From positions 1-6,599 of the forward strand of contig JAJZIF010000221.1 of assembly GCA_021810735.1 (NCBI GenBank): 6,599 nucleotides of DNA. Reading direction: 5' to 3'. Source of the stretch: Acidobacteriota bacterium (GTDB taxonomy: Bacteria > Acidobacteriota > Terriglobia > Terriglobales > Acidobacteriaceae). This document shows, piece by piece, positions 1 through 6,080 of the stretch. The first letter of the stretch is position 1; every line of letters begins with the position of its first letter. Position numbers and translations under genes: made by a program. The notes beneath the pieces were generated by a model. The model was given only the letters and a program-made list of their open reading frames with translations, searched no databases and was not told the DNA's origin.

Positions 1-1027
1 CGACCACCATGCCGCACATCGCGCCGACATGCGCCAACTGCGGCAGTCCAGCCACAATGTCGCCAATCGCATACACGCCCGGCTCCGTCGTTTGCATCCA
101 CTCGTTGACCGTGATGAATCCGCGATCCGGCTGGATGCTTGTCTTCTCCAGCCCGACATTCTCCGTGCGCGGCGCGCGCCCCACGGCTACCAGCACCTTC
201 TCCGCTTCCTTCACCATCTGCTTGCCGTCGGGGCCGGTCGCCGTCACCTTCACGCCATTCTTGGTCTTCTCCAGCTTCTCGAACTTCGTGCCGGCGAACG
301 ATTCGATCCCGCGTTTGCGAAAGGCACGCGCCAGCTCCTTGCTGACGTCTTCATCTTCATTCGGCACCAGATGCGGCAGAAATTCGATGATCGTGATCTC
401 CGCGCCAAAACTCTTGAAGATCGATCCAAATTCCACGCCCACCGCGCCCGCGCCAATCACCACCATGGACTTGGGAATCTCTTTCAGCGACAGAATCTCC
501 ATGTTCGTCAGCACGCGGCTGTCCGGCTCCAACCCCGGCAGCATCTTGGCATCCGAACCCGTCGCCAGAATCACATTCTTCGCCTTCACAGAGCTGCGCT
601 CGCCATCCGCGCCGCCGCCGCCCTCCGTATACACCTCGACTGAATGCACCCCGTCCTTGGCCGGCCCGGTCAGCCGTCCATGACCTTCGAACACGTTGAC
701 CTTGTACTTCTTCATCAAGAACACCAGGCCCTTGGCATGTTTGTCGATGATGGCCTGCTTGCGCTTTTGGATGGTGCCCCAGTTCAGCTTGCCCTCGCCC
801 AGTCCCTCGATACCGTACTCCACGGCATGCTTCAAGTGGTCGTACACTTCCGCGTTGAACAGCAGGGACTTGGTCGGAACGCAGCCCCAGTGCAGGCAGG
901 TCCCGCCCAGCTTGCTTTCTTTTTCAATCAGCGCGACTTTCAGGCCATACTGCCCAGCGCGAATCGCCGCCGTGTAACCGGCCGGGCCGCCGCCGATGAT
1001 GGCGACGTCATAGATCGTTTCAGCCAA
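1..1027 (-). CDS. lpdA: Dihydrolipoyl dehydrogenase, C-terminus cut by window edge
   Basis: This is the FAD flavoprotein E3 of 2-oxoacid dehydrogenase complexes (and of glycine cleavage), which reoxidises dihydrolipoamide with NAD+ in the cytoplasm. Seen in the sequence: an N-terminal FAD-binding Rossmann motif GGGPAG (residues ~12-17); the redox-active disulfide in GGTCLHWGCVPTK (Cys44 and Cys49); a second dinucleotide-binding motif VVIGAGAVGVE (~189-199) for NAD; and the AIGD FAD-contact motif (Asp323) followed by LAHVG. About 342 residues are visible of the usual 460-475, so the dimerisation domain with the catalytic His-Glu pair lies outside. The chosen start is TTG at 1027-1025, giving M-A-E-T-I-Y-D; no ATG or GTG lies nearby in frame, and GGAG sits 7 nt upstream. 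Family assignment is very secure; which complex it serves cannot be told because its other neighbours are out of view. Confidence 0.95.
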   Translation of the reverse strand, partial: MAETIYDVAIIGGGPAGYTAAIRAGQYGLKVALIEKESKLGGTCLHWGCVPTKSLLFNAEVYDHLKHAVEYGIEGLGEGKLNWGTIQKRKQAIIDKHAKGLVFLMKKYKVNVFEGHGRLTGPAKDGVHSVEVYTEGGGGADGERSSVKAKNVILATGSDAKMLPGLEPDSRVLTNMEILSLKEIPKSMVVIGAGAVGVEFGSIFKSFGAEITIIEFLPHLVPNEDEDVSKELARAFRKRGIESFAGTKFEKLEKTKNGVKVTATGPDGKQMVKEAEKVLVAVGRAPRTENVGLEKTSIQPDRGFITVNEWMQTTEPGVYAIGDIVAGLPQLAHVGAMCGMVV

Positions 1028-1039
1028 GGGAGTGCTCCG
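1025..1039 (-). promoter_or_regulatory. Ribosome binding site deciding a TTG start for lpdA
   Basis: On the minus strand ACGGAG is followed by a 7-nt spacer (CACTCCC) and then TTG, directly before the conserved A-E-T-I-Y-D-V-A-I-I-G N-terminus. No ATG or GTG is available in this frame between here and the FAD motif, so the Shine-Dalgarno-like GGAG fixes TTG as the initiator. The rare start may lower translation, but that is inference. Confidence 0.6.
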
Positions 1040-1100
1040 TTCCGTTGCATTGTTGGGGTTATTGGATGCTCGACGCCACGCGCTCGAACCAAACACCTAA

Positions 1101-1106
1101 ATTTTA
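1101..1106 (-). promoter_or_regulatory. Candidate -10 box for lpdA
   Basis: Reading the minus strand, TAAAAT matches the sigma-70 -10 consensus at five of six positions and lies in the AT-richest patch of the divergent intergenic region. It would give a leader of roughly 65-70 nt before the TTG start. I find no good -35 hexamer at 16-18 nt, so the call rests on the -10 element alone and is weak. Confidence 0.25.
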
Positions 1107-1120
1107 CGGGAAGGGATGGA

Positions 1121-1150
1121 TTGAAGCGAATGCAGAGGAATCAAGATATT
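1121..1150 (+). promoter_or_regulatory. Candidate sigma-70-like promoter for the cytochrome gene
   Basis: TTGAAG (1121-1126) and GATATT (1145-1150), separated by 18 bp, each match four of six consensus positions. Transcription would start near 1157, leaving about a 60-nt leader. The matches are modest and acidobacterial promoters are poorly defined, so this is only a candidate. Confidence 0.25.
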
Positions 1151-1216
1151 CCACGGATGGGCACCCGGCCCGTACAGTAGATTCAGAAATGCAAAGCGCG
1201 CGGAAGGAAAGTGAAG

Positions 1217-2866
1217 ATGAAAATATGGAAAACAATTCTTCTGACATTTCTAGCGGTTGCAATTGTTGAGGCCATAGGTGGGGTAGTACTGATACGGCGT
1301 GGTTTTCGCGCTACCACCGAACCTTCTGCATTCGAGACAGTTGTGGCACGGACTGTGCGAAATCTGGCGATTCCCAGACACGAACGCGGCAAGAAGAATC
1401 CCTTGGAGGCCACTCCAGAAAACCTCCAAGACGCTCGTGAACTCTACGTGACCCGCTGCGCCATTTGTCATGGAATCGATGGCAGCGGGAAAACTCGAAT
1501 CGGATTGAATCTCTATCCAAGGGTGCCGGATTTGCGCTCGGCTGAGACGCAAAATCTCACGGATGGAGAAATTCACTACATCATTGAGAACGGGGTCCAA
1601 CTCACCGCAATGCCTGCCTGGGGTAATCCACACCGCCAGCCGAACACCAATAGCTGGAAACTAGCACTGTATATCCGAAATCTGAGGCCACTGACAACCC
1701 AAGAGAAAACCCAGCAGGCCAGCATCGTTGTTTCAGCACATTACGTTGGCTCGCTGGCGTGCGAAAAGTGCCACGGGCAGATTTACGAGCGCTGGAAGAA
1801 AACTCCTATGGCCAATGTGGTCCGTGATCCGCGCAAAGATCCCCATGCTATCCTCGCGGATTTTTCCAACCCACCCTCCTTTGTAAATTTCAAGCCACAA
1901 CAGATCGCATTCGTTTACGGCAGTATCTGGAAGCAGAATTATTTCACCCAGGTCGGCAATGAGTATTACCCGCTGCCGGCAAAATGGGACATCGCGCATA
2001 AGAAATGGGTGCCTTACCTTGTGAAGAAGGGGGAAGACTGGTGGGCGCCGTACTATCCTCCGCACAATAGTGACCATCCCACGGGGCCAACTTGCAATGG
2101 CTGCCATTCTGTCGGCTACAACATCCAAACCAAACAAGTGGCGGAATGGAATGTTGGCTGTGAACGGTGCCACGGGCCGGGCAGCGAGCATGTCGCGCAT
2201 CCATCTCGCGGCAACATCCTGAATGCGGCAAACATGGATTATGTCGCAGCCAACGATACCTGCATCCAGTGCCACTCGCAAGGGCAACCACTGACCAATC
2301 CGATCCAAGGCCAGTATTACGACTGGCCGGTTGGCTACCAAGTGGGCCTGAAGCTACAGGACTTCTGGAAGCTGCAAGACCACACACTTGGAGAACAGAC
2401 CTTCTACTATTTCCCGGACGGCACAGCGCACAAGAACCGCATGCAAGGCAATGACTTTGCGCAGAGTGTCATGTACCGGCACAGAATCACCTGCGGCAGT
2501 TGCCATGATGTTCACGGTACGAGCAATTATGCGGAATTGAGAAAGCCAGCCAATATGATTTGTCTGGACTGCCACGGTTCCTTGTCACCGAATGGCCCTC
2601 ACGCCGCGACCCTTGAAGAGCACACACACCATAAGGCCGGTACTCCGGGCAGCGAGTGCGTAGCCTGTCACATGCCGAAGATTGAGACGGAGGGAGTTCC
2701 TGGTGCGTTTGTGCATGCCCACACGTTTAAGTTCATTACCCCGGACATGACGGACAAATACAAAATTCCCAATCCATGTACTTCCTGTCACACCGACAAG
2801 TCCACCGCCTGGGCAACCGACGCATTGCGTCATTGGCCCGAGCGCTCTCCGTGGCGGATGGAGTAA
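1217..2866 (+). CDS. Membrane-anchored nine-haem cytochrome c (monohaem domain fused to c554-like multihaem domain)
   Basis: This is a 549-residue electron-transfer protein predicted to sit on the outer face of the inner membrane. Residues ~7-27 form one hydrophobic helix followed by RR, best read as an uncleaved signal anchor. Haem motif CAICH (Cys81) starts a class I cytochrome c domain with G-x-D-G-x-G after it and a likely axial Met132 in TAMPAWG. Eight further CXXCH motifs begin at Cys182, 293, 315, 349, 426, 449, 481 and 521. The surrounding YVGSLACEKCH, GCERCHGPGSEHV and CTSCHTDKSTAWA contexts resemble the cytochrome c554-like multihaem family. I prefer ATG 1217 over an in-frame GTG at 1211 because AAGG lies 9 nt before the ATG but only 3 nt before the GTG. 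No oxidoreductase partner is adjacent, so donor and acceptor are unknown. Its 3' end overlaps a convergent antitoxin-like ORF. Cytochrome identity is certain; specific function is not. Confidence 0.93.
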   Translation: MKIWKTILLTFLAVAIVEAIGGVVLIRRGFRATTEPSAFETVVARTVRNLAIPRHERGKKNPLEATPENLQDARELYVTRCAICHGIDGSGKTRIGLNLYPRVPDLRSAETQNLTDGEIHYIIENGVQLTAMPAWGNPHRQPNTNSWKLALYIRNLRPLTTQEKTQQASIVVSAHYVGSLACEKCHGQIYERWKKTPMANVVRDPRKDPHAILADFSNPPSFVNFKPQQIAFVYGSIWKQNYFTQVGNEYYPLPAKWDIAHKKWVPYLVKKGEDWWAPYYPPHNSDHPTGPTCNGCHSVGYNIQTKQVAEWNVGCERCHGPGSEHVAHPSRGNILNAANMDYVAANDTCIQCHSQGQPLTNPIQGQYYDWPVGYQVGLKLQDFWKLQDHTLGEQTFYYFPDGTAHKNRMQGNDFAQSVMYRHRITCGSCHDVHGTSNYAELRKPANMICLDCHGSLSPNGPHAATLEEHTHHKAGTPGSECVACHMPKIETEGVPGAFVHAHTFKFITPDMTDKYKIPNPCTSCHTDKSTAWATDALRHWPERSPWRME

Positions 2867-3110
2867 AGGTATGCTGGAGCACTAACTGCGCCGTGGTACC
2901 GAAATATCTGGCAAGACGGATCGCAGTGTCGGCGGTGATCGCTCGGCGCTCCAGCACAATGTCATTCAGGCGAGGGCGCGTCAGCTTCAATTCCTTTGCC
3001 AGCGCATAGACGCTGAGGCCTAGCGGCTTCATGTATTCCTCGCGCAGAATCTCACCCGGATGGATGTTCCACCCCCACATGGGCTTTGTTTTCTTCGCAA
3101 CTTTTGCCAT
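2736..3110 (-). CDS. HigA-type XRE antitoxin with degraded C-terminus, no toxin partner
   Basis: Residues 1-75 match the HigA/VapI antitoxin pattern: HPGEILREEYMKPLGLS (17-33), a helix-turn-helix with ALAKELKLTRPRLNDIV (36-52), then RRAITADTAIRLARYFGTTAQ (55-75). HigA proteins normally continue with F-W-x-N-L-Q and an acidic tail, ending near 95-105 residues. Here similarity stops at about Gln75 (position 2886), and the remaining ~49 residues are a Cys- and Arg-rich stretch that is simply the antisense of the cytochrome 3' end. The start at 3110 is supported by GGAG 5 nt upstream; an in-frame ATG at 3272 would overlap the transporter gene. The usual higB toxin gene, expected just upstream, is absent: the transporter stop codon lies 40 bp away. 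I infer a truncated remnant, although the DNA-binding domain looks intact and might still act as a small repressor. Confidence 0.6.
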   Translation of the reverse strand: MAKVAKKTKPMWGWNIHPGEILREEYMKPLGLSVYALAKELKLTRPRLNDIVLERRAITADTAIRLARYFGTTAQLVLQHTFTPSATESARANDAMRRLPRRWTCRCDRKYMDWEFCICPSCPG

Positions 3111-3150
3111 GTCTGCTCCGTCTGTTAGCACCGAGTACACTGCAACGAGC

Positions 3151-4473
3151 CTACAGACCACCCACCGTGATGGCCGCTCGCTGCGGATGCCGGATCTTCG
3201 ATCCCTTGAACCCGAAGTAGCAGATGTAGACGTAGCACAGTGCGGGCACAACAAACGCATGGTGGATTCCAATATGGTCGGCCACGAAACCCTGCACTAA
3301 GGGCAGCAGCGCCCCGCCAATCACTCCGGTCATCAGCAGGCTCGATCCGCGGTTGGTCAGCTTTCCCAGGCCCAGCAGCCCCAGTGTATAGATATTCGGC
3401 CACATGATGGAGTTGAAAAGGCCCACCGCGATAATGCTCCACATCGCCAGAGGGCCAAAGCTGAAGATGGACACCACCACCAGGCACGCGGCGATGATGG
3501 CCGCCACGCCCAACACCGGGCCGGGACGCAGCTTTTGCGTGATCCCGGCTCCGAAGATTCGACCCACCATCAGGCCGCCCCAATACAGCGCGACGTACAT
3601 GGCCGCCGTTTTTTCTGTGATGTTGCCGATATACGGTTGGCTCAGATAGTTCACTAGAAAACTGCCCACCGATACTTCCGCGCCGACATAAAAGAAAATC
3701 GCCACCACCGCCAGCAACAGATGTCGCTGATGCCAAAGACTTGGCCCATGCTCACTCTGCAGCGCGATCGATGGAGAGTAGGCTTCCATCTTCGGCAGCT
3801 TGTACATCGCCATGGCTATAGCAAATGCAACCAGGATGGCCGCGATGACAAAATAGGGAAGTTTGACCACAGCCGCCTGCTGCACTTGATACGCATGCAG
3901 CGCGGGCGCTGATAGTCGGCTTACTTCCAGCGCGGTCAAGGGTATTCCGCCCAGTATCAAAAGACTGCCCACATACGGCGCAATCGTGGTTCCGAAGGAA
4001 TTGAATGCGCTGGCCAGGTTCATTCGACTGGAGCCTGTCTTGACCGGGCCCAGCGCCACCACATAGGGGTTGGCCGCCACTTGCAGAATGGTCATGCCCG
4101 CGGCGATGATCGCCAGCGCAATCAGAAACAGTGGAAAGGAGGGAGTCATCGCTGCGGGAATGAAACCCAGGGACCCGGTCGCCATTACCAGCAGTCCCGT
4201 TACCAGCGTCCACTTATATCCGATCCAGTCCACTACTTTGCTGGACGGAACGGCGAAGATGCTATACGCAGCAAAGAAGAAGGTCTGCACCAGCATGGCC
4301 TCTGCGTATGAAAGCGTAAAGACGCTTTTCAGGTGGGGGATAAGAATGTTATTCAGGCAGGTGATAAAACCCCAGAGAAAGAACAGCGTCATGACCATCG
4401 CCAGCGCGCTTTTCCTGCCCGGCGCTGGTTGCTCCGAAACTGCGCTGGAATTTTTTACGTTTGCAATCGCCAT
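3151..4473 (-). CDS. FHS-family MFS sugar transporter (FucP/GluP-like), copy 1
   Basis: A 440-residue, 12-helix major facilitator of the fucose/glucose/galactose:cation symporter (FHS) group, which imports sugars across the inner membrane. Seen: the signature FFLWGFITCLNNILIPHLK (31-49), GYKW at the TM2-TM3 loop, LQVAANPYV (130-138), RMNLASAFNSFGT (150-162), a cytoplasmic linker around 225-255 between the two six-helix halves, and the second-half motif NSIMWPNI. By alignment from memory, E. coli FucP Asp46 and Glu135 correspond to Asn42 and Gln131, while FucP Asn162 is kept as Asn158. The start at 4473 is chosen over ATG 4554 because it matches the start of the neighbouring paralogue and the earlier ATG lacks a ribosome binding site. 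Compared with that paralogue it has an extra ~14-residue polar C-terminal tail. The substrate is unknown; fucose, glucose, galactose or an amino sugar are all possible. Confidence 0.9.
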   Translation of the reverse strand: MAIANVKNSSAVSEQPAPGRKSALAMVMTLFFLWGFITCLNNILIPHLKSVFTLSYAEAMLVQTFFFAAYSIFAVPSSKVVDWIGYKWTLVTGLLVMATGSLGFIPAAMTPSFPLFLIALAIIAAGMTILQVAANPYVVALGPVKTGSSRMNLASAFNSFGTTIAPYVGSLLILGGIPLTALEVSRLSAPALHAYQVQQAAVVKLPYFVIAAILVAFAIAMAMYKLPKMEAYSPSIALQSEHGPSLWHQRHLLLAVVAIFFYVGAEVSVGSFLVNYLSQPYIGNITEKTAAMYVALYWGGLMVGRIFGAGITQKLRPGPVLGVAAIIAACLVVVSIFSFGPLAMWSIIAVGLFNSIMWPNIYTLGLLGLGKLTNRGSSLLMTGVIGGALLPLVQGFVADHIGIHHAFVVPALCYVYICYFGFKGSKIRHPQRAAITVGGL

Positions 4474-4474
4474 G

Positions 4475-4576
4475 CTTCGCCTGTCGCCCCCTCTTGTTAA
4501 GCTATCCGTCTGGCCCGCTTGGAATGGAGTCGGGGTCGTAACTGAGGAACCCATTGCAACCGAACTTCGCCTGTCG
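4475..4576. repeat. 12-bp direct repeat pair flanking the inter-transporter spacer
   Basis: CTTCGCCTGTCG occurs at 4475-4486, ending one base from the copy 1 start codon, and again at 4565-4576, about 27 bp beyond the copy 2 stop codon. The copies are 90 bp apart and identical over 12 bp. They could be a trace of the duplication that produced the gene pair, or simply chance. Confidence 0.5.
4497..4508 (-). promoter_or_regulatory. Shared leader element CGGATAGCTTAA (copy 1)
   Basis: On the minus strand this 12-mer differs by one base from CGGATACCTTAA in the copy 2 leader, and both are followed downstream by AGAGGGGGC. Conservation outside the coding region suggests either recent common descent or a retained regulatory role such as part of a promoter or operator. 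No specific regulator is implied. Confidence 0.4.
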
Positions 4577-4602
4577 TTGCCTGCAATCCAGTTACGGGCG
4601 AA

Positions 4603-5895
4603 TCAGGCGATCGCACGCGCCTTCGAGCCGCTAAAGCCGAAGTAGCCGATGTAGACGTAGCACAGCGCGAGAAGGAAAAAAGAATGGTGGATCCCGATAT
4701 GATCGGCCAGGAATCCCTGGAACAAGGGAATCAGCGCCCCGCCCAGGACCCCCGTTACCAGCAGGCTGGAGCCGAGGTTCGTCAACCGGCCCAGTCCCGC
4801 GAGCGCGAGGGCAAAGATATTCGGCCACATGATGGAATTGAATAGCCCCACCAGAATGATGCTCCACATCGCCACATGACCGAACGTGGTCACCGATGTG
4901 ATCACCAGGCAGAAGGCTGCAATCGCCGCCACTCCCAGCACCGGTCCCGCGCGCAGTTTTTGCGTAATTCCCGCGCCGCCAAAACGGCCGACCATCAAGC
5001 CGAGCCAATAGAACGTGAGATAGAAGGCGGCGGCTTTCTCCGTCATGTTGCCGATGTTCGGCTGATTCAGATAGTTGACCAGAAAACTTCCGATGGAGAC
5101 TTCCGCGCCGACATAAACGAAAATAGCCATCACGCCCAGCATCAGGTGGCGCTGCTTCCAGATGTGGGAAGCGGGCGCGTCGTCAGAGACAGGTGCGTCC
5201 TCCGCCGTCCGGATCTTGGGCAGTTTGTAGAGGGTCATGGCCAACGCAAAGGAGATCAGGATGATGGCAATCACGGTGTAGGGAAGCTTCACCACGCCCG
5301 CTTCCGCCACTCTGTACGCATGCAGCGCGGATGGCGACAGCAGCTTCAGTTGGGTGGCAGCCAAGGGAACGGTGCTTAGTATGAAAAGCCCGCCGATGTA
5401 CGGCGCGACTGTGGTCCCCACGGAGTTGAAACCCTGCGCCAGGTTCAGGCGACTGGACGCCGTTTTCGCCGGCCCGAGAACCAGGACGTAAGGATTGGCG
5501 GCCACTTGCAGAAATGTCATTCCCGCGGCCACAATTCCCAGCGCCACCAGAAACAGAGGAAAGGATGGTGCCATCGCCGCCGGAAGAAAACACAAGGCTC
5601 CCGCCGCCATGATCAACAGGCCCGCCACCATCGTCCACTTATATCCGATCCGGTCGATCACCTTGCCCGAGGGAAGGGCGAACACGGAATACGCAGCGAA
5701 GAAGAAGGTCTGCACCAGCATGACCTCTGCATAATTCAGCGTGAACAGGCTTTTCAAATGTGGGATCAGGATGTTGTTCAAACAGGTGATGAATCCCCAG
5801 AGAAAGAACAGCGTGAACACCATCGGCAACGCATTTTTGCTGCCTGGCGGCTCTGCCGCAGCCACGTTGGGACTGTCTGTGCTTGTCATTGCCAT
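4603..5895 (-). CDS. FHS-family MFS sugar transporter (FucP/GluP-like), copy 2
   Basis: A 430-residue paralogue of the gene downstream, similar along its whole length (about two-thirds or more identical by eye), separated from it by 129 bp and in the same orientation. It carries the same FHS signatures: FFLWGFITCLNNILIPHLK (30-48), LQVAANPYV (129-137), RLNLAQGFNSVGT and NSIMWPNIF. Asn41 and Gln130 occupy the FucP Asp46 and Glu135 positions, as in the sister copy. The two differ most in the N-terminal ~20 residues, the central linker (here with RTAEDAPVSDDAPAS) and the C-terminus, which ends soon after GFSGSKAR. The start at 5895 is the first in-frame ATG; the Shine-Dalgarno is poor, with an AGAGGGGGC block 12 nt upstream shared with copy 1. 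It probably comes first in transcription and may be co-transcribed with copy 1. The substrate is not determinable here. Confidence 0.9.
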   Translation of the reverse strand: MAMTSTDSPNVAAAEPPGSKNALPMVFTLFFLWGFITCLNNILIPHLKSLFTLNYAEVMLVQTFFFAAYSVFALPSGKVIDRIGYKWTMVAGLLIMAAGALCFLPAAMAPSFPLFLVALGIVAAGMTFLQVAANPYVLVLGPAKTASSRLNLAQGFNSVGTTVAPYIGGLFILSTVPLAATQLKLLSPSALHAYRVAEAGVVKLPYTVIAIILISFALAMTLYKLPKIRTAEDAPVSDDAPASHIWKQRHLMLGVMAIFVYVGAEVSIGSFLVNYLNQPNIGNMTEKAAAFYLTFYWLGLMVGRFGGAGITQKLRAGPVLGVAAIAAFCLVITSVTTFGHVAMWSIILVGLFNSIMWPNIFALALAGLGRLTNLGSSLLVTGVLGGALIPLFQGFLADHIGIHHSFFLLALCYVYIGYFGFSGSKARAIA

Positions 5896-5936
5896 GGTTC
5901 GTCCATTGCCCCCTCTGTCCTGGATCAGACTACTGC

Positions 5937-5970
5937 ATCGCTACGCCTCTCTTATCGCTACGCCTCTCTT
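5937..5970. repeat. Perfect 17-bp tandem duplication in the copy 2 leader
   Basis: The unit ATCGCTACGCCTCTCTT occurs twice head to tail (5937-5953 and 5954-5970) with no mismatch. It lies 42-75 nt upstream of the copy 2 start codon, between the CGGATACCTTAA element and the AGAGGGGGC block. The copy 1 leader has these two elements almost adjacent and has no such repeat, so the duplication looks recent and specific to this leader. Confidence 0.85.
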
Positions 5971-5980
5971 AAGGTATCCG
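5969..5980 (-). promoter_or_regulatory. Shared leader element CGGATACCTTAA (copy 2)
   Basis: This is the counterpart of the element in front of copy 1 (11 of 12 bases identical). Here it is about 75 nt from the start codon rather than about 24 nt, because the tandemly duplicated stretch lies between. Its last two bases overlap the repeat edge. Confidence 0.4.
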
Positions 5981-6009
5981 CAAACGGGACATAGGGCAAA
6001 AAGGCCAAG

Positions 6010-6037
6010 CCATTTCGATTGAATGCACGCAAAATGG
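6010..6037. promoter_or_regulatory. Nested inverted repeats upstream of copy 2, possible operator
   Basis: On the minus strand CCATTT (6037-6032) and AAATGG (6015-6010) form a 6-bp inverted repeat. Inside it lies a second palindrome, TTG-N2-TGCA-N2-CAA, at 6019-6032. The two are offset by about 2 bp. They sit about 115-140 bp before the copy 2 start codon, a position compatible with a repressor or activator site for a sugar transporter. The call is based on symmetry only. Confidence 0.3.
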
Positions 6038-6039
6038 TT

Positions 6040-6061
6040 GTACCGGCGCGAAGGTCCGTAC
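6040..6061 (-). terminator. Weak hairpin after the Kdo hydroxylase gene
   Basis: GTACGG and CCGGTAC arms pair with one bulged base around a 9-nt loop, about 20 nt past the kdoO-like stop codon. The sequence after it has only a short TTTT and no proper T-run, so it is at best a weak intrinsic terminator separating this gene from the transporter genes. Confidence 0.25.
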
Positions 6062-6080
6062 AGGAATTTTCCGCTCCGCT

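Larger units (their letters stand above)
4474..4602 (-). other. Spacer between tandem transporter genes, with its own leader elements
   Basis: This 129-bp gap has no ORF and no convincing hairpin followed by a T-run. On the minus strand it contains CGGATAGCTTAA (4508-4497) and AGAGGGGGC close to the downstream start codon; near-identical elements precede copy 2. That suggests copy 1 keeps its own ancestral leader and possibly its own promoter, rather than depending only on read-through. Confidence 0.5.

Noticed and set aside
9..683. Long plus-strand open frames opposite lpdA
   Set aside because: They are antisense to strongly conserved FAD/NAD enzyme motifs, have low-complexity Ser/Pro/Arg composition typical of shadow frames in GC-rich DNA, and show no recognisable domain.
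1211..1216. GTG at 1211 as the cytochrome start
   Set aside because: It leaves only 3 nt between the AAGG ribosome binding site and the start codon; the ATG two codons later has better spacing.
3111..3150. Possible higB toxin upstream of the antitoxin-like ORF
   Set aside because: Only 40 bp separate the antitoxin start from the transporter stop codon, and the sequence beyond is clearly transporter; there is no room for a ~90-residue toxin.
4564..4592. ATTGCA...TGCAAT and GCAAC...GTTGC arms as a terminator after copy 2
   Set aside because: The stems are only 5-6 bp with long loops, the alternatives compete with each other, and no T-run follows on the minus strand.
4070..4645. 191-codon plus-strand frame opposite the copy 1 transporter and the spacer
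   Set aside because: It mirrors the transporter codons; a near-identical shadow frame (about 5495-5734) lies opposite the paralogue because the sense genes are related, so its apparent conservation is a by-product.
5983..6005. Sigma-54-like TGG ... TTTGC sequence upstream of copy 2
   Set aside because: On the minus strand the GG-to-GC distance is 2 bp too long (or too short with the alternative GG), and sigma-54 promoters do not tolerate such spacing changes.
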